A stretch of 34,323 nucleotides of DNA from Chloroflexota bacterium (GTDB taxonomy: Bacteria; Chloroflexota; Limnocylindria; P2-11E), in the NCBI GenBank assembly GCA_005889405.1, contig VBFY01000073.1:1-34323 (forward strand), read 5' to 3'. How positions within the stretch are numbered: the stretch's first letter is position 1; each line of letters opens with the position of its first letter. This document shows, one piece after another, positions 1 through 7,813 of this stretch. Position numbers and translations under genes: made by a program. Under the pieces are notes generated by a model. It was given only the letters and a program-made list of their open reading frames with translations. It did not search any database and was not told the origin of the DNA.

Positions 1-305
1 GCCACGTTGCAGGGAGTCCCCGGAACGAAGACCGCGGCGATCGCGGGATTCGCCGCTGTCCGCGCCACGGTCGTTTCGAGCTGCGTCAACGCCGCGGCGA
101 CCTCGGAGCCGGCGAGATCGGCGCCGAACTGTGTCTCACCGCGCGTGGTGTCCTCGGCGTCCTGTTGCGCCTGGGCGCGTACCACCAGCGCAGCGCCGGC
201 GGCGGTGACCACGAACAGGACTAGGAGCCCGACTAAATAGACGCTGAGTGGAATCCTGCGGCGCCGTCCACTGAGCGCATCCCTAGCGGTCCCGACCAGC
301 CGCAC
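1..305 (-). CDS. Membrane sensor protein, N-terminal part only (runs off the window)
   Basis: The reverse strand reads from a GTG at 305 to the window edge without a stop; an in-frame TAA at 315-317 limits the start. The visible ~101 residues show a basic N-terminus with RRRR near residue 14, one hydrophobic membrane helix at about residues 20-44 (SVYLVGLLVLFVVTAAGAAL), then an Ala/Thr-rich, probably helical extracytoplasmic stretch. This layout (short cytoplasmic tail, one helix, PDC/Cache-like sensor region containing a phrase like ARTAANPAIAAVF) is typical of histidine kinases, chemoreceptors and diguanylate cyclases. The output domain lies outside the window, so the class cannot be named. 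The only Shine-Dalgarno-like string, AGAAG, abuts the GTG, so the start is somewhat uncertain. Confidence 0.6.
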   Translation of the reverse strand, partial: MRLVGTARDALSGRRRRIPLSVYLVGLLVLFVVTAAGAALVVRAQAQQDAEDTTRGETQFGADLAGSEVAAALTQLETTVARTAANPAIAAVFVPGTPCNV

Positions 306-375
306 CTTCTGACGTTAACGGGCCAGTCAAGCGAGCCTTAGCCCGTGTAACAGCCTGCTGCGCCGACGCGCGTGG

Positions 376-1845
376 CTAGTTCTTGCTGTCGGCCTCCATG
401 GCCTTGGCGATCGAGGCGAGGAACTCCTTGTTCGTCTTGGTCTTGCCAAGACGCTGCAGCAGGAGCTCGGTGCCTTCGATCTGACCGACGGCGGAGAGCA
501 TCTTGCGCAGCAGGATCACCTGCTTCATGACCTCGGGCGAGAGGAGCATCTCCTCGCGGCGCGTGCCCGAAGCGGGGATGTTGATCGCGGGGAAGGTGCG
601 CCGCTCCTGCAGCTTGCGGTCGAGGATCATCTCGGAGTTTCCGGTGCCCTTGAACTCCTCGTAGATGACGTCGTCCATCCGGCTGCCCGTGTCGACGAGA
701 CACGTCGCGAAGATCGAGAGCGAACCGGCCGCCTGGCCGTTCGCGCCTTCGATGTTTCGCGCGGCTCCGAAGAAGCGCTTCGGCGGATAGAGCGCGACCG
801 GGTCCATACCACCTGACAGCGTGCGGCCCGACGGCGGCACGGCGAGGTTGTACGCGCGGGCGAGACGCGTGACCGAGTCGAGCAGGATCGCGACGTCGCG
901 TCCGGTCTCGACCAGTCGCTTGGCACGCTCGAGCGCGAGCTCGGCGACGCGCGTGTGGTTCTCGGTCGGCTCGTCAAAGGTGGACGAGAAGACCTCGCCC
1001 TTGATCGAGCGGCGGATGTCGGTCACTTCCTCAGGACGCTCGCCCACGAGCACGACCATGATGTGGACGTCGGGGTGGTTGCCCGCGATGCCGTTCGCGA
1101 TGTCCTTGAGCAGGGTCGTCTTACCTGCCTTCGGCGGCGACACGATGAGCGCGCGCTGGCCGAAGCCGAGGGGATTCACGAGGTTGATGAGCCGCTGGCT
1201 GAGGTTCGCGCCCTCGATCTCGAGGTCGAACATCTCGTCGGGGAAGACGGGCGTGAGCGCTTCGAAGTTCGGTCGGCGCTTCGCGACCTCCGGGTCGACG
1301 CCGTTGACGGCCTCGACGCGCAGGAGGCTGAAGTACTTCTCGTTGTCCTTCGGTGGCCGTGTCTGCCCCGTGACGTAATCGCCGGTGCGGAGCCCGAGGC
1401 GGCGCACCTGGCTCGAGCCGACGTACACGTCGTCGGGCGATGGGAGGAGGCTGCGGCGCCTGAGGAAGCCGAAGCCGTCCTCGACGATCTCGAGGATGCC
1501 CTGCGCGAAGATGTTGCCCTGCGCCTCGGTCTGCGCTTGCAGGATGCGCGTGATTAGCTCCGGTTTGGCGGTCGCGGCCGTGATGTCGGTGACGCCGAAC
1601 TCTTTGGCGATCGCCAGCATGTCTTTCGGCTTCGCCTCGTTCAGCTCGGTGATCGTGTAGTACTTCCGGCTCGCCGCGGGTGGTGTCGCATCGCGGCGCG
1701 TGGCCGGCGCGGCGGGCCCGTTCGTCGGGCCGTTGGTGGCGGTGTTCGTCGCGTTCGAGCCGCTGGGTTCGCTCGTCGCGGCGGACGTCGCGGTGGTGGC
1801 GTTCGGTTCGGTTGCTTGTGGCTGGGTTGGTTCTGGGGTGTCCAA
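376..1845 (-). CDS. rho: Transcription termination factor Rho
   Basis: This encodes the hexameric RNA-dependent ATPase that terminates transcription. The 489-residue product begins with a ~58-residue low-complexity Ala/Thr/Pro/Asn tail absent from the shorter proteobacterial Rho (about 419 residues). A Rho-N helical region follows (about 62-105), then the cold-shock-like RNA-binding domain with DGFGFLR (123-129), the Walker A loop PPKAGKTT (237-244) and Walker B ILLDSVTRLARAYN (320-333). The arginine-rich GERPEEVTDIRRSI segment is also present. The start appears to be TTG at 1845, with AAGGAG at 1856-1861, a rather long 10-nt spacing. It is divergent from the M20 genes. N-terminal extensions of this kind are known in high-GC Rho proteins and often add RNA binding; that role is inferred here. 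Confidence 0.97.
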   Translation of the reverse strand: MDTPEPTQPQATEPNATTATSAATSEPSGSNATNTATNGPTNGPAAPATRRDATPPAASRKYYTITELNEAKPKDMLAIAKEFGVTDITAATAKPELITRILQAQTEAQGNIFAQGILEIVEDGFGFLRRRSLLPSPDDVYVGSSQVRRLGLRTGDYVTGQTRPPKDNEKYFSLLRVEAVNGVDPEVAKRRPNFEALTPVFPDEMFDLEIEGANLSQRLINLVNPLGFGQRALIVSPPKAGKTTLLKDIANGIAGNHPDVHIMVVLVGERPEEVTDIRRSIKGEVFSSTFDEPTENHTRVAELALERAKRLVETGRDVAILLDSVTRLARAYNLAVPPSGRTLSGGMDPVALYPPKRFFGAARNIEGANGQAAGSLSIFATCLVDTGSRMDDVIYEEFKGTGNSEMILDRKLQERRTFPAINIPASGTRREEMLLSPEVMKQVILLRKMLSAVGQIEGTELLLQRLGKTKTNKEFLASIAKAMEADSKN

Positions 1846-1982
1846 GCGCTGTGTGCTCCTTGCTGGTGTGTGCTTGCGCTACTGCTTTACGTCCTGTGGG
1901 GACCGGGGGGCGCATCCGAGGTGCGCGCGCGCCCGGCAGAAGCCAATAGGGGAAATGTCGCTATAGGACAGTATACAGCGTC

Positions 1983-3125
1983 GTGAAGCCAGTCTCCTCC
2001 TCCCTCGCCGACGAGCTGGTCCGACTCTCCCGCGAGATCCACGCCGATCCGGAGCTCGCCTATCAGGAACGTCGCGCCGCCGCGCGGATCGCGTCGGTGA
2101 TCGAGCGTCATGGCGTGCCAGTGCAAATGGGTATCGGTGGCCTGGAGACGGCGTTTCGTGCCCGTGTCGGCCCGCCCGGGCCCTCGATCGCGCTCCTCGC
2201 GGAGTATGACGCGCTCGCCGGCGTCGGTCACGCCTGCGGTCACAACCTCATCGCCATGACGAACGTCGGCGCCTTCTTGCACGCCGCCGCGGAGAAGGAT
2301 CTTGGGATGGCGATCGAGCTCATCGGGACGCCGGCGGAGGAGGACGGCGGGGGGAAGATCGACCTGCTCGGCGCGGGTGTCTTCGACGATGTCGCCTTCG
2401 CGCTTTCGACGCATCCCGCGGCGCAGGGGAGCTGGGGCGTGAGCGGCACGGGCCTCGGGATCGTCGGCAAACGCGTCATCTACCGCGGTGCCGCGTCGCA
2501 CGCGGGCTCGTCCCCCGAGCGCGGCCGCAACGCGCTGAACGGCGTCATCCGTCTCTTCGTCGGCATCGACGCGTGGCGGCAGCACCTGCCGAAGGACAGT
2601 CGCGTACACGGCATCATCACGCACGGCGGCGACGCGGTGAATGTCATCCCCGCGCGCGCCGAGGCGAAGTTCGGGATCCGCGCGAAGGACCTCGCGACGC
2701 TCGATACGATGGTCGCCACCTTCACCGACGTCGCGCAGGGCGCGGCGCTCGAGACAGGCACGACCGTGGAGATCACGGACTACCTCCCGCTGTACGCACC
2801 GGTCGCGGCGAACACGAAGCTCGGCGACGTGCTCGCCGACGAGCTACGGCGACGCGGTGTCGATGCCAAGCGCGGCGTCCTCGTAACCGCTTCGACGGAT
2901 CTCGGCAACGTCTCGCAGCGGGTGCCGACCGACTGGGTTCGCTTTCCGGTGAGCGAACGGCCGATCGCGGGGCACTCCGACGCGATGCGCGACGCGAGCG
3001 CGAGCGACCTCGCGCATCGGAACGCGCTTCTCGTGGTCGAAGCGCTCGGCGCCGCGGCGCACCGCGTCGCATCTGACGCGTCGCTCCGCCGGTCGATCCA
3101 AAATGGCGCGAAGGTGACGGCATGA
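1983..3125 (+). CDS. M20 family metallo-amidohydrolase (first of two tandem copies)
   Basis: This is a 380-residue zinc/manganese-dependent amidohydrolase of the M20D type (AbgB/aminoacylase-like), which cleaves an amide bond of a small N-acyl or peptide substrate. Visible features are the metal-binding HACGHN at residues 83-88, the general-base glutamates in GTPAEE (115-120), a later His in the STHP context and GHSDAMRD near the C-terminus; the lid domain sits in the middle. There is no signal peptide, so it is cytoplasmic. The start is GTG at 1983; no Shine-Dalgarno is visible, and a TATACA hexamer ends 5 nt upstream, suggesting a near-leaderless mRNA. The stop overlaps the next ATG (ATGA). 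The downstream paralogue is similar throughout, so this is a tandem duplication. The exact substrate cannot be read from sequence. Confidence 0.9.
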   Translation: MKPVSSSLADELVRLSREIHADPELAYQERRAAARIASVIERHGVPVQMGIGGLETAFRARVGPPGPSIALLAEYDALAGVGHACGHNLIAMTNVGAFLHAAAEKDLGMAIELIGTPAEEDGGGKIDLLGAGVFDDVAFALSTHPAAQGSWGVSGTGLGIVGKRVIYRGAASHAGSSPERGRNALNGVIRLFVGIDAWRQHLPKDSRVHGIITHGGDAVNVIPARAEAKFGIRAKDLATLDTMVATFTDVAQGAALETGTTVEITDYLPLYAPVAANTKLGDVLADELRRRGVDAKRGVLVTASTDLGNVSQRVPTDWVRFPVSERPIAGHSDAMRDASASDLAHRNALLVVEALGAAAHRVASDASLRRSIQNGAKVTA

Positions 3126-4243
3126 CCGCGGACACGCTGCGCTCCGAGCTCGTCGCGCTGTCGCGCGCGATCCACGGCACGCCCGAGCTCGCGTACCAGG
3201 AACGGACCGCGGTGAAGAACATCGCCGCGCTCCTCCAGAAGCACGGCCATACCGTCGAGCTGAAGCTCGGCGGCGTGGAGACCGCGTTCCGCGCGCGGGT
3301 CGGTCCGCCGGGTCCGGCCGTCGCCTTGCTCGCCGAATACGACGCGCTGCCGGAGATCGGTCACGCCTGCGGCCACAACCTGATCGCGATGTCGAACGTC
3401 GGTGCCTTCCTGCTCGCCGCCGAGCGCGCGAAGGACCTGGGGATCGGCATCGCGCTGGTGGGCACACCGGCCGAGGAGAGCGGCGGCGGGAAGATCGACC
3501 TGATCGACGCCGGCGTGTTCCGCGACTCCGTCGCCGTGCTGTCGTCGCACCCCTCGGGGGACCCCGATTGGGAGTTCGGCGGCAGCTCGCTCGGCGTGGT
3601 GACGAAGCGCGTGATCTTCCACGGCGTCGCGGCGCACGCCGCGTTCTCGCCCGAGCGCGGTCGCAATGCCCTCTCCGCGGCGATCCGGCTGTTCGTCGCG
3701 ATCGACGGATGGCGACAGCACCTGCCTGCGGACACGCGCGTGCACGGGATCATCACGAAAGGCGGCGCCGCGCAGAACATCATTCCCGAGCTCGCCGAAT
3801 GCGACATCGGACTGCGCGCCGCGACCGCCGAGACGCTCGATGAGATGCAGCGCACGTTCGCGCAGATGGTCGAGGGCGCGGCGATGCAGACAGGTACGCG
3901 GGCGGAGATCGTGGACGACATGCGCCTCTACGCGCCGGTGAAACCAGATGCGCGCGTCGGCGACCTCCTCGCCGAGGAGCTGAAGCGACGTGGACTGCAG
4001 ATGGTCCGCGGCAAGTTCGTACTCGCATCGACGGACTTCGGAAACGTGTCGCAGGTCGCGCCGGCGGACTACATCGGGTTCCCAGTGAGCGAGAAGTCGA
4101 TCCCGGGGCACTCGCACGTCATGCGCGAGTCGTCGGCGACCGACCTCGCGCACCGCAACGCGGCGATCACCGCGGAGATCCTCGCCGCTGCGGCCGTGCG
4201 GATCGCGACCGACGCCGGTCTGCGCGCGACGCTGCGTGCGTGA
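3122..4243 (+). CDS. M20 family metallo-amidohydrolase (second tandem copy)
   Basis: This 373-residue paralogue of the upstream gene has the same architecture: HACGHN at residues 81-86, GTPAEE, and GHSHVMRE near the end. Long shared phrases such as ETAFRARVGPPGP, EYDAL and SPERGRNAL show common origin, whereas the segments around the SSHP motif differ, which may mean different substrates. The ATG lies inside the previous stop (ATGA overlap), so translation is probably coupled. It may form hetero-oligomers with the first copy, as AbgA and AbgB do in p-aminobenzoyl-glutamate hydrolase; that comparison is inference. The next gene again overlaps by 4 nt (GTGA). Confidence 0.9.
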   Translation: MTADTLRSELVALSRAIHGTPELAYQERTAVKNIAALLQKHGHTVELKLGGVETAFRARVGPPGPAVALLAEYDALPEIGHACGHNLIAMSNVGAFLLAAERAKDLGIGIALVGTPAEESGGGKIDLIDAGVFRDSVAVLSSHPSGDPDWEFGGSSLGVVTKRVIFHGVAAHAAFSPERGRNALSAAIRLFVAIDGWRQHLPADTRVHGIITKGGAAQNIIPELAECDIGLRAATAETLDEMQRTFAQMVEGAAMQTGTRAEIVDDMRLYAPVKPDARVGDLLAEELKRRGLQMVRGKFVLASTDFGNVSQVAPADYIGFPVSEKSIPGHSHVMRESSATDLAHRNAAITAEILAAAAVRIATDAGLRATLRA

Positions 4244-4668
4244 AGCGGCTGCGCTGGGCAGTGCTTCTCGCGGCAGGCATCGTCGCCGGCGCAGCATGCG
4301 TCGCCGATAACCGCGAGCCCTGGATGACGCTCGAGATCGACGGCCACGAGTACCAGGGATTGCTGATCAGCTATTGCTGGCGGTCGTTCGCGGCGGGCGT
4401 CTGCGGCGACGGCATCATCCGGGAACCACCGATGAACGTGGTCCGCACCGCGACGCCCGCCGTCGTCCATGCTCGAACGCGGGCTGGCGTCCGCGACCTG
4501 ACCCTGGCGGTGTCACCGAGCCTCTCGGCGCTGCGGCCCGCGAGGGTGGATCCGACTATGGCCGGGCCCCTCGTTCTCGAGGAGGGAACGCACTACGTCG
4601 CCGTCGGCGCGTGGTGGGATCGGGGCGACGGGCTGTTCCTGTTCGGTCTGCGGATCGAGAGACCGTGA
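4240..4668 (+). CDS. Small exported (probable lipoprotein) protein of unknown function
   Basis: This 142-residue protein has a classical export signal: positive MKRLRW, a hydrophobic core, and GAAC at about residues 17-20 that could act as a weak lipobox. The mature part is short and beta-rich in appearance, with two further cysteines (SYCWRSFAAGVCGDG) that could form a disulfide, and several Trp/Tyr. I recognise no family. The GTG start overlaps the upstream stop (GTGA), so it belongs to the same operon as the M20 hydrolases. Its place beside peptidase and hydrolase genes gives no clear functional clue beyond an extracytoplasmic location. Confidence 0.75.
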   Translation: MKRLRWAVLLAAGIVAGAACVADNREPWMTLEIDGHEYQGLLISYCWRSFAAGVCGDGIIREPPMNVVRTATPAVVHARTRAGVRDLTLAVSPSLSALRPARVDPTMAGPLVLEEGTHYVAVGAWWDRGDGLFLFGLRIERP

Positions 4669-4675
4669 GAGTGCG

Positions 4676-5620
4676 TTGATCAGCAACGATCAGCTCCATC
4701 CCGTGCCGCGCACCGACGTCGGCGCGAAGCGCGTGCTCGAGTTCGACTTCCCAGGTCTCGAGATCGGTGTCGCCGAATACGCCGAAGGCCCAACGGGCTG
4801 CACCGTGTTCCACTTCCCGCGCGACGCATCGATGCAAATCGATGTGCGCGGTGGCTCTCCGGGCATCGATGGGGAGTACCTCACGGTCGCGAACGCGATC
4901 TGTTTTGCGGGCGGATCGCTGTACGGGCTCGAGGCATCGACCGGTGTGGCGGCGGAGTTGTTCGCGAAGCGCGGGTACTCCACGAAATGGAACGAGATCG
5001 CGCTCGTCTCCGGCGCGATCATCTTCGACTACGGCCGCCGCCAGAACGCGATATATCCGGACAAACAGCTCGGCCGCGCCGCGGTCCGAGCTCTGCGGCC
5101 CGGCGTGTTCCCGCTGGGCGCACACGGCGCGGGCCGCTCCGCGACCGCGGGGCACGGCGAATCGGCTGAGCTCGCGGGACAGGGCGCCGCGTTCCGCGTC
5201 ATCGGCAAGACACGCGTGGCGGTCTTCACCGTCGTGAACGCGTACGGCGGGATCGTCGATCGTGCCGGGAAGGTCGTGCGCGGCAACCGCGATGCGCAGG
5301 GCCGGAGGCAACACGCCGCGGAGATCGTCACCGCGACAGGCGCGTACTACCCACCGACCGAGCCCCGTGCGCGGAACACGACGCTCACGCTCGTCGTGAC
5401 GGACCAGCATCTCGATCCGCTGCAGCTGCGTTCGATCGCACGGCAGGTGCACGCGTCGATGGCGCGAGCGATCCAACCGTTCCATTCACGCTGGGACGGC
5501 GACATCCTGTACGCGTGCTCGACGCGGTCCGTCGACGATCCCGCGCTCGACGAGGTCAGCCTCGGCGTCGTCGCCTCCGAGCTGGCGTGGGACGCGGTGC
5601 TCGCGTGCTACGACGAATAA
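4676..5620 (+). CDS. P1 family peptidase (DmpA/BapA-type Ntn hydrolase)
   Basis: This 314-residue protein is a member of the P1 (S58) family: self-cleaving N-terminal-nucleophile hydrolases that act as aminopeptidases, amidases or beta-peptidases. The conserved GGSLYGLEASTGVAAEL segment and the junction ARNTTLTLVVTD are visible; in the family the second chain begins at a Ser/Thr in this junction, so the Thr after Asn is the probable nucleophile. The C-terminal part has the usual HASMARAIQPFHSRWDGD block. It lacks a signal peptide. The start is TTG at 4676, 8 nt after the preceding stop, with no strong ribosome-binding site. Its position after two M20 amidohydrolases suggests a scavenging or processing operon for peptides or N-acyl amino acids. 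Substrate specificity is unknown. Confidence 0.88.
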   Translation: MISNDQLHPVPRTDVGAKRVLEFDFPGLEIGVAEYAEGPTGCTVFHFPRDASMQIDVRGGSPGIDGEYLTVANAICFAGGSLYGLEASTGVAAELFAKRGYSTKWNEIALVSGAIIFDYGRRQNAIYPDKQLGRAAVRALRPGVFPLGAHGAGRSATAGHGESAELAGQGAAFRVIGKTRVAVFTVVNAYGGIVDRAGKVVRGNRDAQGRRQHAAEIVTATGAYYPPTEPRARNTTLTLVVTDQHLDPLQLRSIARQVHASMARAIQPFHSRWDGDILYACSTRSVDDPALDEVSLGVVASELAWDAVLACYDE

Positions 5621-6078
5621 CCCTGGTCCTGGCCGTGGCGGCGGCGGCGACCGCATGTCAGCAGGTGCAGCTCCCGTCGCCGTTCGCGTCGCAGCCGCCA
5701 CCGCAGCTGCCGCTGCAGCTCGAGATCCCCGACGGGTATCGCGGCTACGTCGTGCTCCAGTACGCCCTCGCGTCGTGCGCGGTCCTGCCGCGACGCGCTG
5801 GTTACACGGTGATCCGCTTCGCTGACGACGGCCGTGCGTGCACGTCGGAGACGCAGGTGGAGACGACACTCAAGGACACGGCGTTCTATATCTCGCCGAA
5901 CGGCGAGCACAGCGGCGAGCTCCTCGGCTTCGACGTGGATTTCGAGCAGCGGCAGGAAGCCACGCACCGGATCATCGGGACGGTCTTCGCGGTCGCCCCG
6001 GATCCGCTCGTGATCCAGGCGATCGATCAGTGCCGCTGGGAGGACGCACAGTGCTGGGAGGGACTGCGCTCGCGTTAG
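5605..6078 (+). CDS. Putative lipoprotein of unknown function
   Basis: The chosen start is GTG at 5605, which overlaps the 3' end of the peptidase gene. It gives VLRRITLVLAVAAAATACQQ: a short basic head, a hydrophobic core and a cysteine at residue 18 that looks like a weak lipobox. The mature ~140 residues begin with a Pro/Gln-rich linker (QPPPQLPLQLEIPDGYRGY) and contain several cysteines. The phrase PDGYRGYVVLQY resembles the opening of a small beta-sandwich domain, but I cannot name the family. It is the last gene of the tightly packed 1983-6078 run. Confidence 0.7.
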   Translation: MLRRITLVLAVAAAATACQQVQLPSPFASQPPPQLPLQLEIPDGYRGYVVLQYALASCAVLPRRAGYTVIRFADDGRACTSETQVETTLKDTAFYISPNGEHSGELLGFDVDFEQRQEATHRIIGTVFAVAPDPLVIQAIDQCRWEDAQCWEGLRSR

Positions 6079-6115
6079 ACACAACTCTGATGCGCGTTCG
6101 ACCGGCGTGTACGTT

Positions 6116-6121
6116 GATATA
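6116..6121 (+). promoter_or_regulatory. -10-like hexamer GATATA for a leaderless start
   Basis: GATATA ends 6 nt before the ATG at 6128, and there is no Shine-Dalgarno. The 14-nt string ATATAGGTGTGATG (6117-6130) recurs exactly at 24698-24711 before another gene. No clear -35 box is seen. Confidence 0.5.
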
Positions 6122-6127
6122 GGTGTG

Positions 6128-7813
6128 ATGCGCATCGCCCGGGTCCTCGCAGCGCTGGCCGTGCTCGTGCTCTCGTGCACGTCCGAGCCCCTTCGCCCGA
6201 GCGAAACGCCCGCGTCCGGGGCGGCGCGTCCGGTGCTGGGACCCGTGCTCGTGAAGTACCCCGTCGCGGCGAAGTTCGGCGAGCAAGGCATTCGCGTCTC
6301 CCCGAACGGTGAGATGGTGCTCGTCATCGAACGCGAGGGCTTCGTGCAGACGATCTACGACATCGGCGGCCGCAGCCTCGCCTCCGCGAAGTTCGGCGAG
6401 ATCGGCATGAATCCGTTCTGGCTCCCGGATTCAACGGGCGTGCTGATCGGGCGACGCCTCCAGCGGGAAGCGGGCGGCCCGCAGCTGCTCGACGTCTCGA
6501 TCCTCGAGCCCGACGGCAGCGTTCGCGCCATCGCGCAGCGTGTCGGCTATCCGCGCGCCGAAGGGCAGCTTGTGTCACCCGATGGTCTGCTCCTCGCCTT
6601 CGACACGCCATGCTGTCCGTCGCGTGTCGTCGTCGTTCCGCGCGCGGGGGGCCCGGCTCGCGAGGTCGCGACGGCGCCGACGCAGCTTCATGTGCTCAGC
6701 TGGGACGCCGATGGCCACGTCGTGTACTGGGCCGGCGGCGACGCCATCGACGCCGCGGGTCTCGACGGGACGCGGTATCGCGTCGCGCTGGGCTTGCCGA
6801 GCGGCGTGAAGCCGATCGACATCGCCCCTGGCGCGCGCACCACCGACGCCGCCGCGACCGTGCTGTCGATCCAAGCCGACGGGCCGTTCCCCGGCACGAC
6901 ACGCGGCAACACCGCCGAGCGCACGCTGGTGGCCCGCGAGCTGCGCGCGTACGAAAGCGACGTGCCGCTGTTCACGCGGCTCACTGCGCACGAGGCACTG
7001 ACCTACGCGCTCGGCGGCGCGCTCGGCGCGTACGACATCACGACCGGGGTCACGCGGCCGCTCACGACGATCAAGGACGATCTCGGCTTTTCAGTGACGG
7101 CGATGTCCGCCGGCACGCTCATCTCGAGTCCGGGCCGCACCTGGATCCGCGTCCTCGATATCGATCATGACGATCAGTGGCACGACACCGAGGTTGGTCG
7201 GATCCTGCAGACCGCCGGTTACGCGCTCTCGCGCGGTCGCTTCCTGCTCTTCGACGAGGATGGAGTGCCGTACGTGCTGGACGGCGTCTCCGCGCGCGCC
7301 GCTCCCGCTCGCGCAGTGGCCGCGGCGAGCTCGCCGAACACGGCCGCGGGGACCGTCCGCGTCGCGCGGAACGGCACCGTCGGAAGGAAGATGGAGCTCG
7401 CGTGGCGCATGAGCGACGGTGCGCCGCAGTCGCTGGATTACTTCGGCGCCAGTCTCGTCGTGATCACGCTGTGGAAGCGGTCCTGCGTCATCTGCACGCA
7501 GCAGCTCGGGCTGCTGTCCGACGTCACGATCGGCGCGAGGGTCGAGATCATCGCGATCGGCATCGACGAGACCGAGGCCTCGGCGCTCGACGCAGCGAAG
7601 GATTTCCGGCGGTTGCGGCCGCTCGTCGGCAGCAGCGACGTTCTGAGGGATATCGGCGCGAACCTTCTGCCGCAGACCTGGATCCTCGACAGCGATCACG
7701 TCGTCCGGCAGGTGATCTTCGGAACGCTCACCTGGGACGCGATGGTGCGCGCGCTCACCGCCGCGTCGAAGAGCCGGTTAGCGCTCCGCGAGCGGGATGT
7801 AGCGCTTTCCTAG
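6128..7813 (+). CDS. Lipoprotein with thioredoxin-like (TlpA/ResA-type) C-terminal domain
   Basis: The 561-residue product starts at ATG 6128, chosen because it opens a clean lipoprotein signal MRIARVLAALAVLVLSC with a good lipobox (VLSC). Residues ~40-400 read like beta-propeller or WD40-like blades (repeats of the type VSPNGEMVLVI, VSPDGLLLAF, LSWDADGHVVYW). Residues ~425-550 form a thioredoxin-like domain with the redox pair C453-V-I-C456 after a tryptophan and lysine (WKRSCVIC) and the later IGIDETEAS and PQTWILDSD segments typical of TlpA/ResA proteins. It is likely membrane-anchored outside the cytoplasm and could reduce disulfides or apocytochromes there. The fusion of propeller and thioredoxin fold is unusual. 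Its 3' end overlaps the citrate synthase gene by 36 nt, tail to tail. Confidence 0.8.
   Translation: MRIARVLAALAVLVLSCTSEPLRPSETPASGAARPVLGPVLVKYPVAAKFGEQGIRVSPNGEMVLVIEREGFVQTIYDIGGRSLASAKFGEIGMNPFWLPDSTGVLIGRRLQREAGGPQLLDVSILEPDGSVRAIAQRVGYPRAEGQLVSPDGLLLAFDTPCCPSRVVVVPRAGGPAREVATAPTQLHVLSWDADGHVVYWAGGDAIDAAGLDGTRYRVALGLPSGVKPIDIAPGARTTDAAATVLSIQADGPFPGTTRGNTAERTLVARELRAYESDVPLFTRLTAHEALTYALGGALGAYDITTGVTRPLTTIKDDLGFSVTAMSAGTLISSPGRTWIRVLDIDHDDQWHDTEVGRILQTAGYALSRGRFLLFDEDGVPYVLDGVSARAAPARAVAAASSPNTAAGTVRVARNGTVGRKMELAWRMSDGAPQSLDYFGASLVVITLWKRSCVICTQQLGLLSDVTIGARVEIIAIGIDETEASALDAAKDFRRLRPLVGSSDVLRDIGANLLPQTWILDSDHVVRQVIFGTLTWDAMVRALTAASKSRLALRERDVALS

Noticed and set aside
7-240. Plus-strand 77-codon ORF at the left edge
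   Set aside because: It is the antisense of a clear membrane-sensor N-terminus (one helix, basic head) and has no recognisable protein features.
2780-4297. 505-codon minus-strand ORF opposite the M20 genes
   Set aside because: Its translation is Arg/Asp/His-rich and lacks domain motifs; it mirrors the codon bias of the two real M20 genes on the plus strand.
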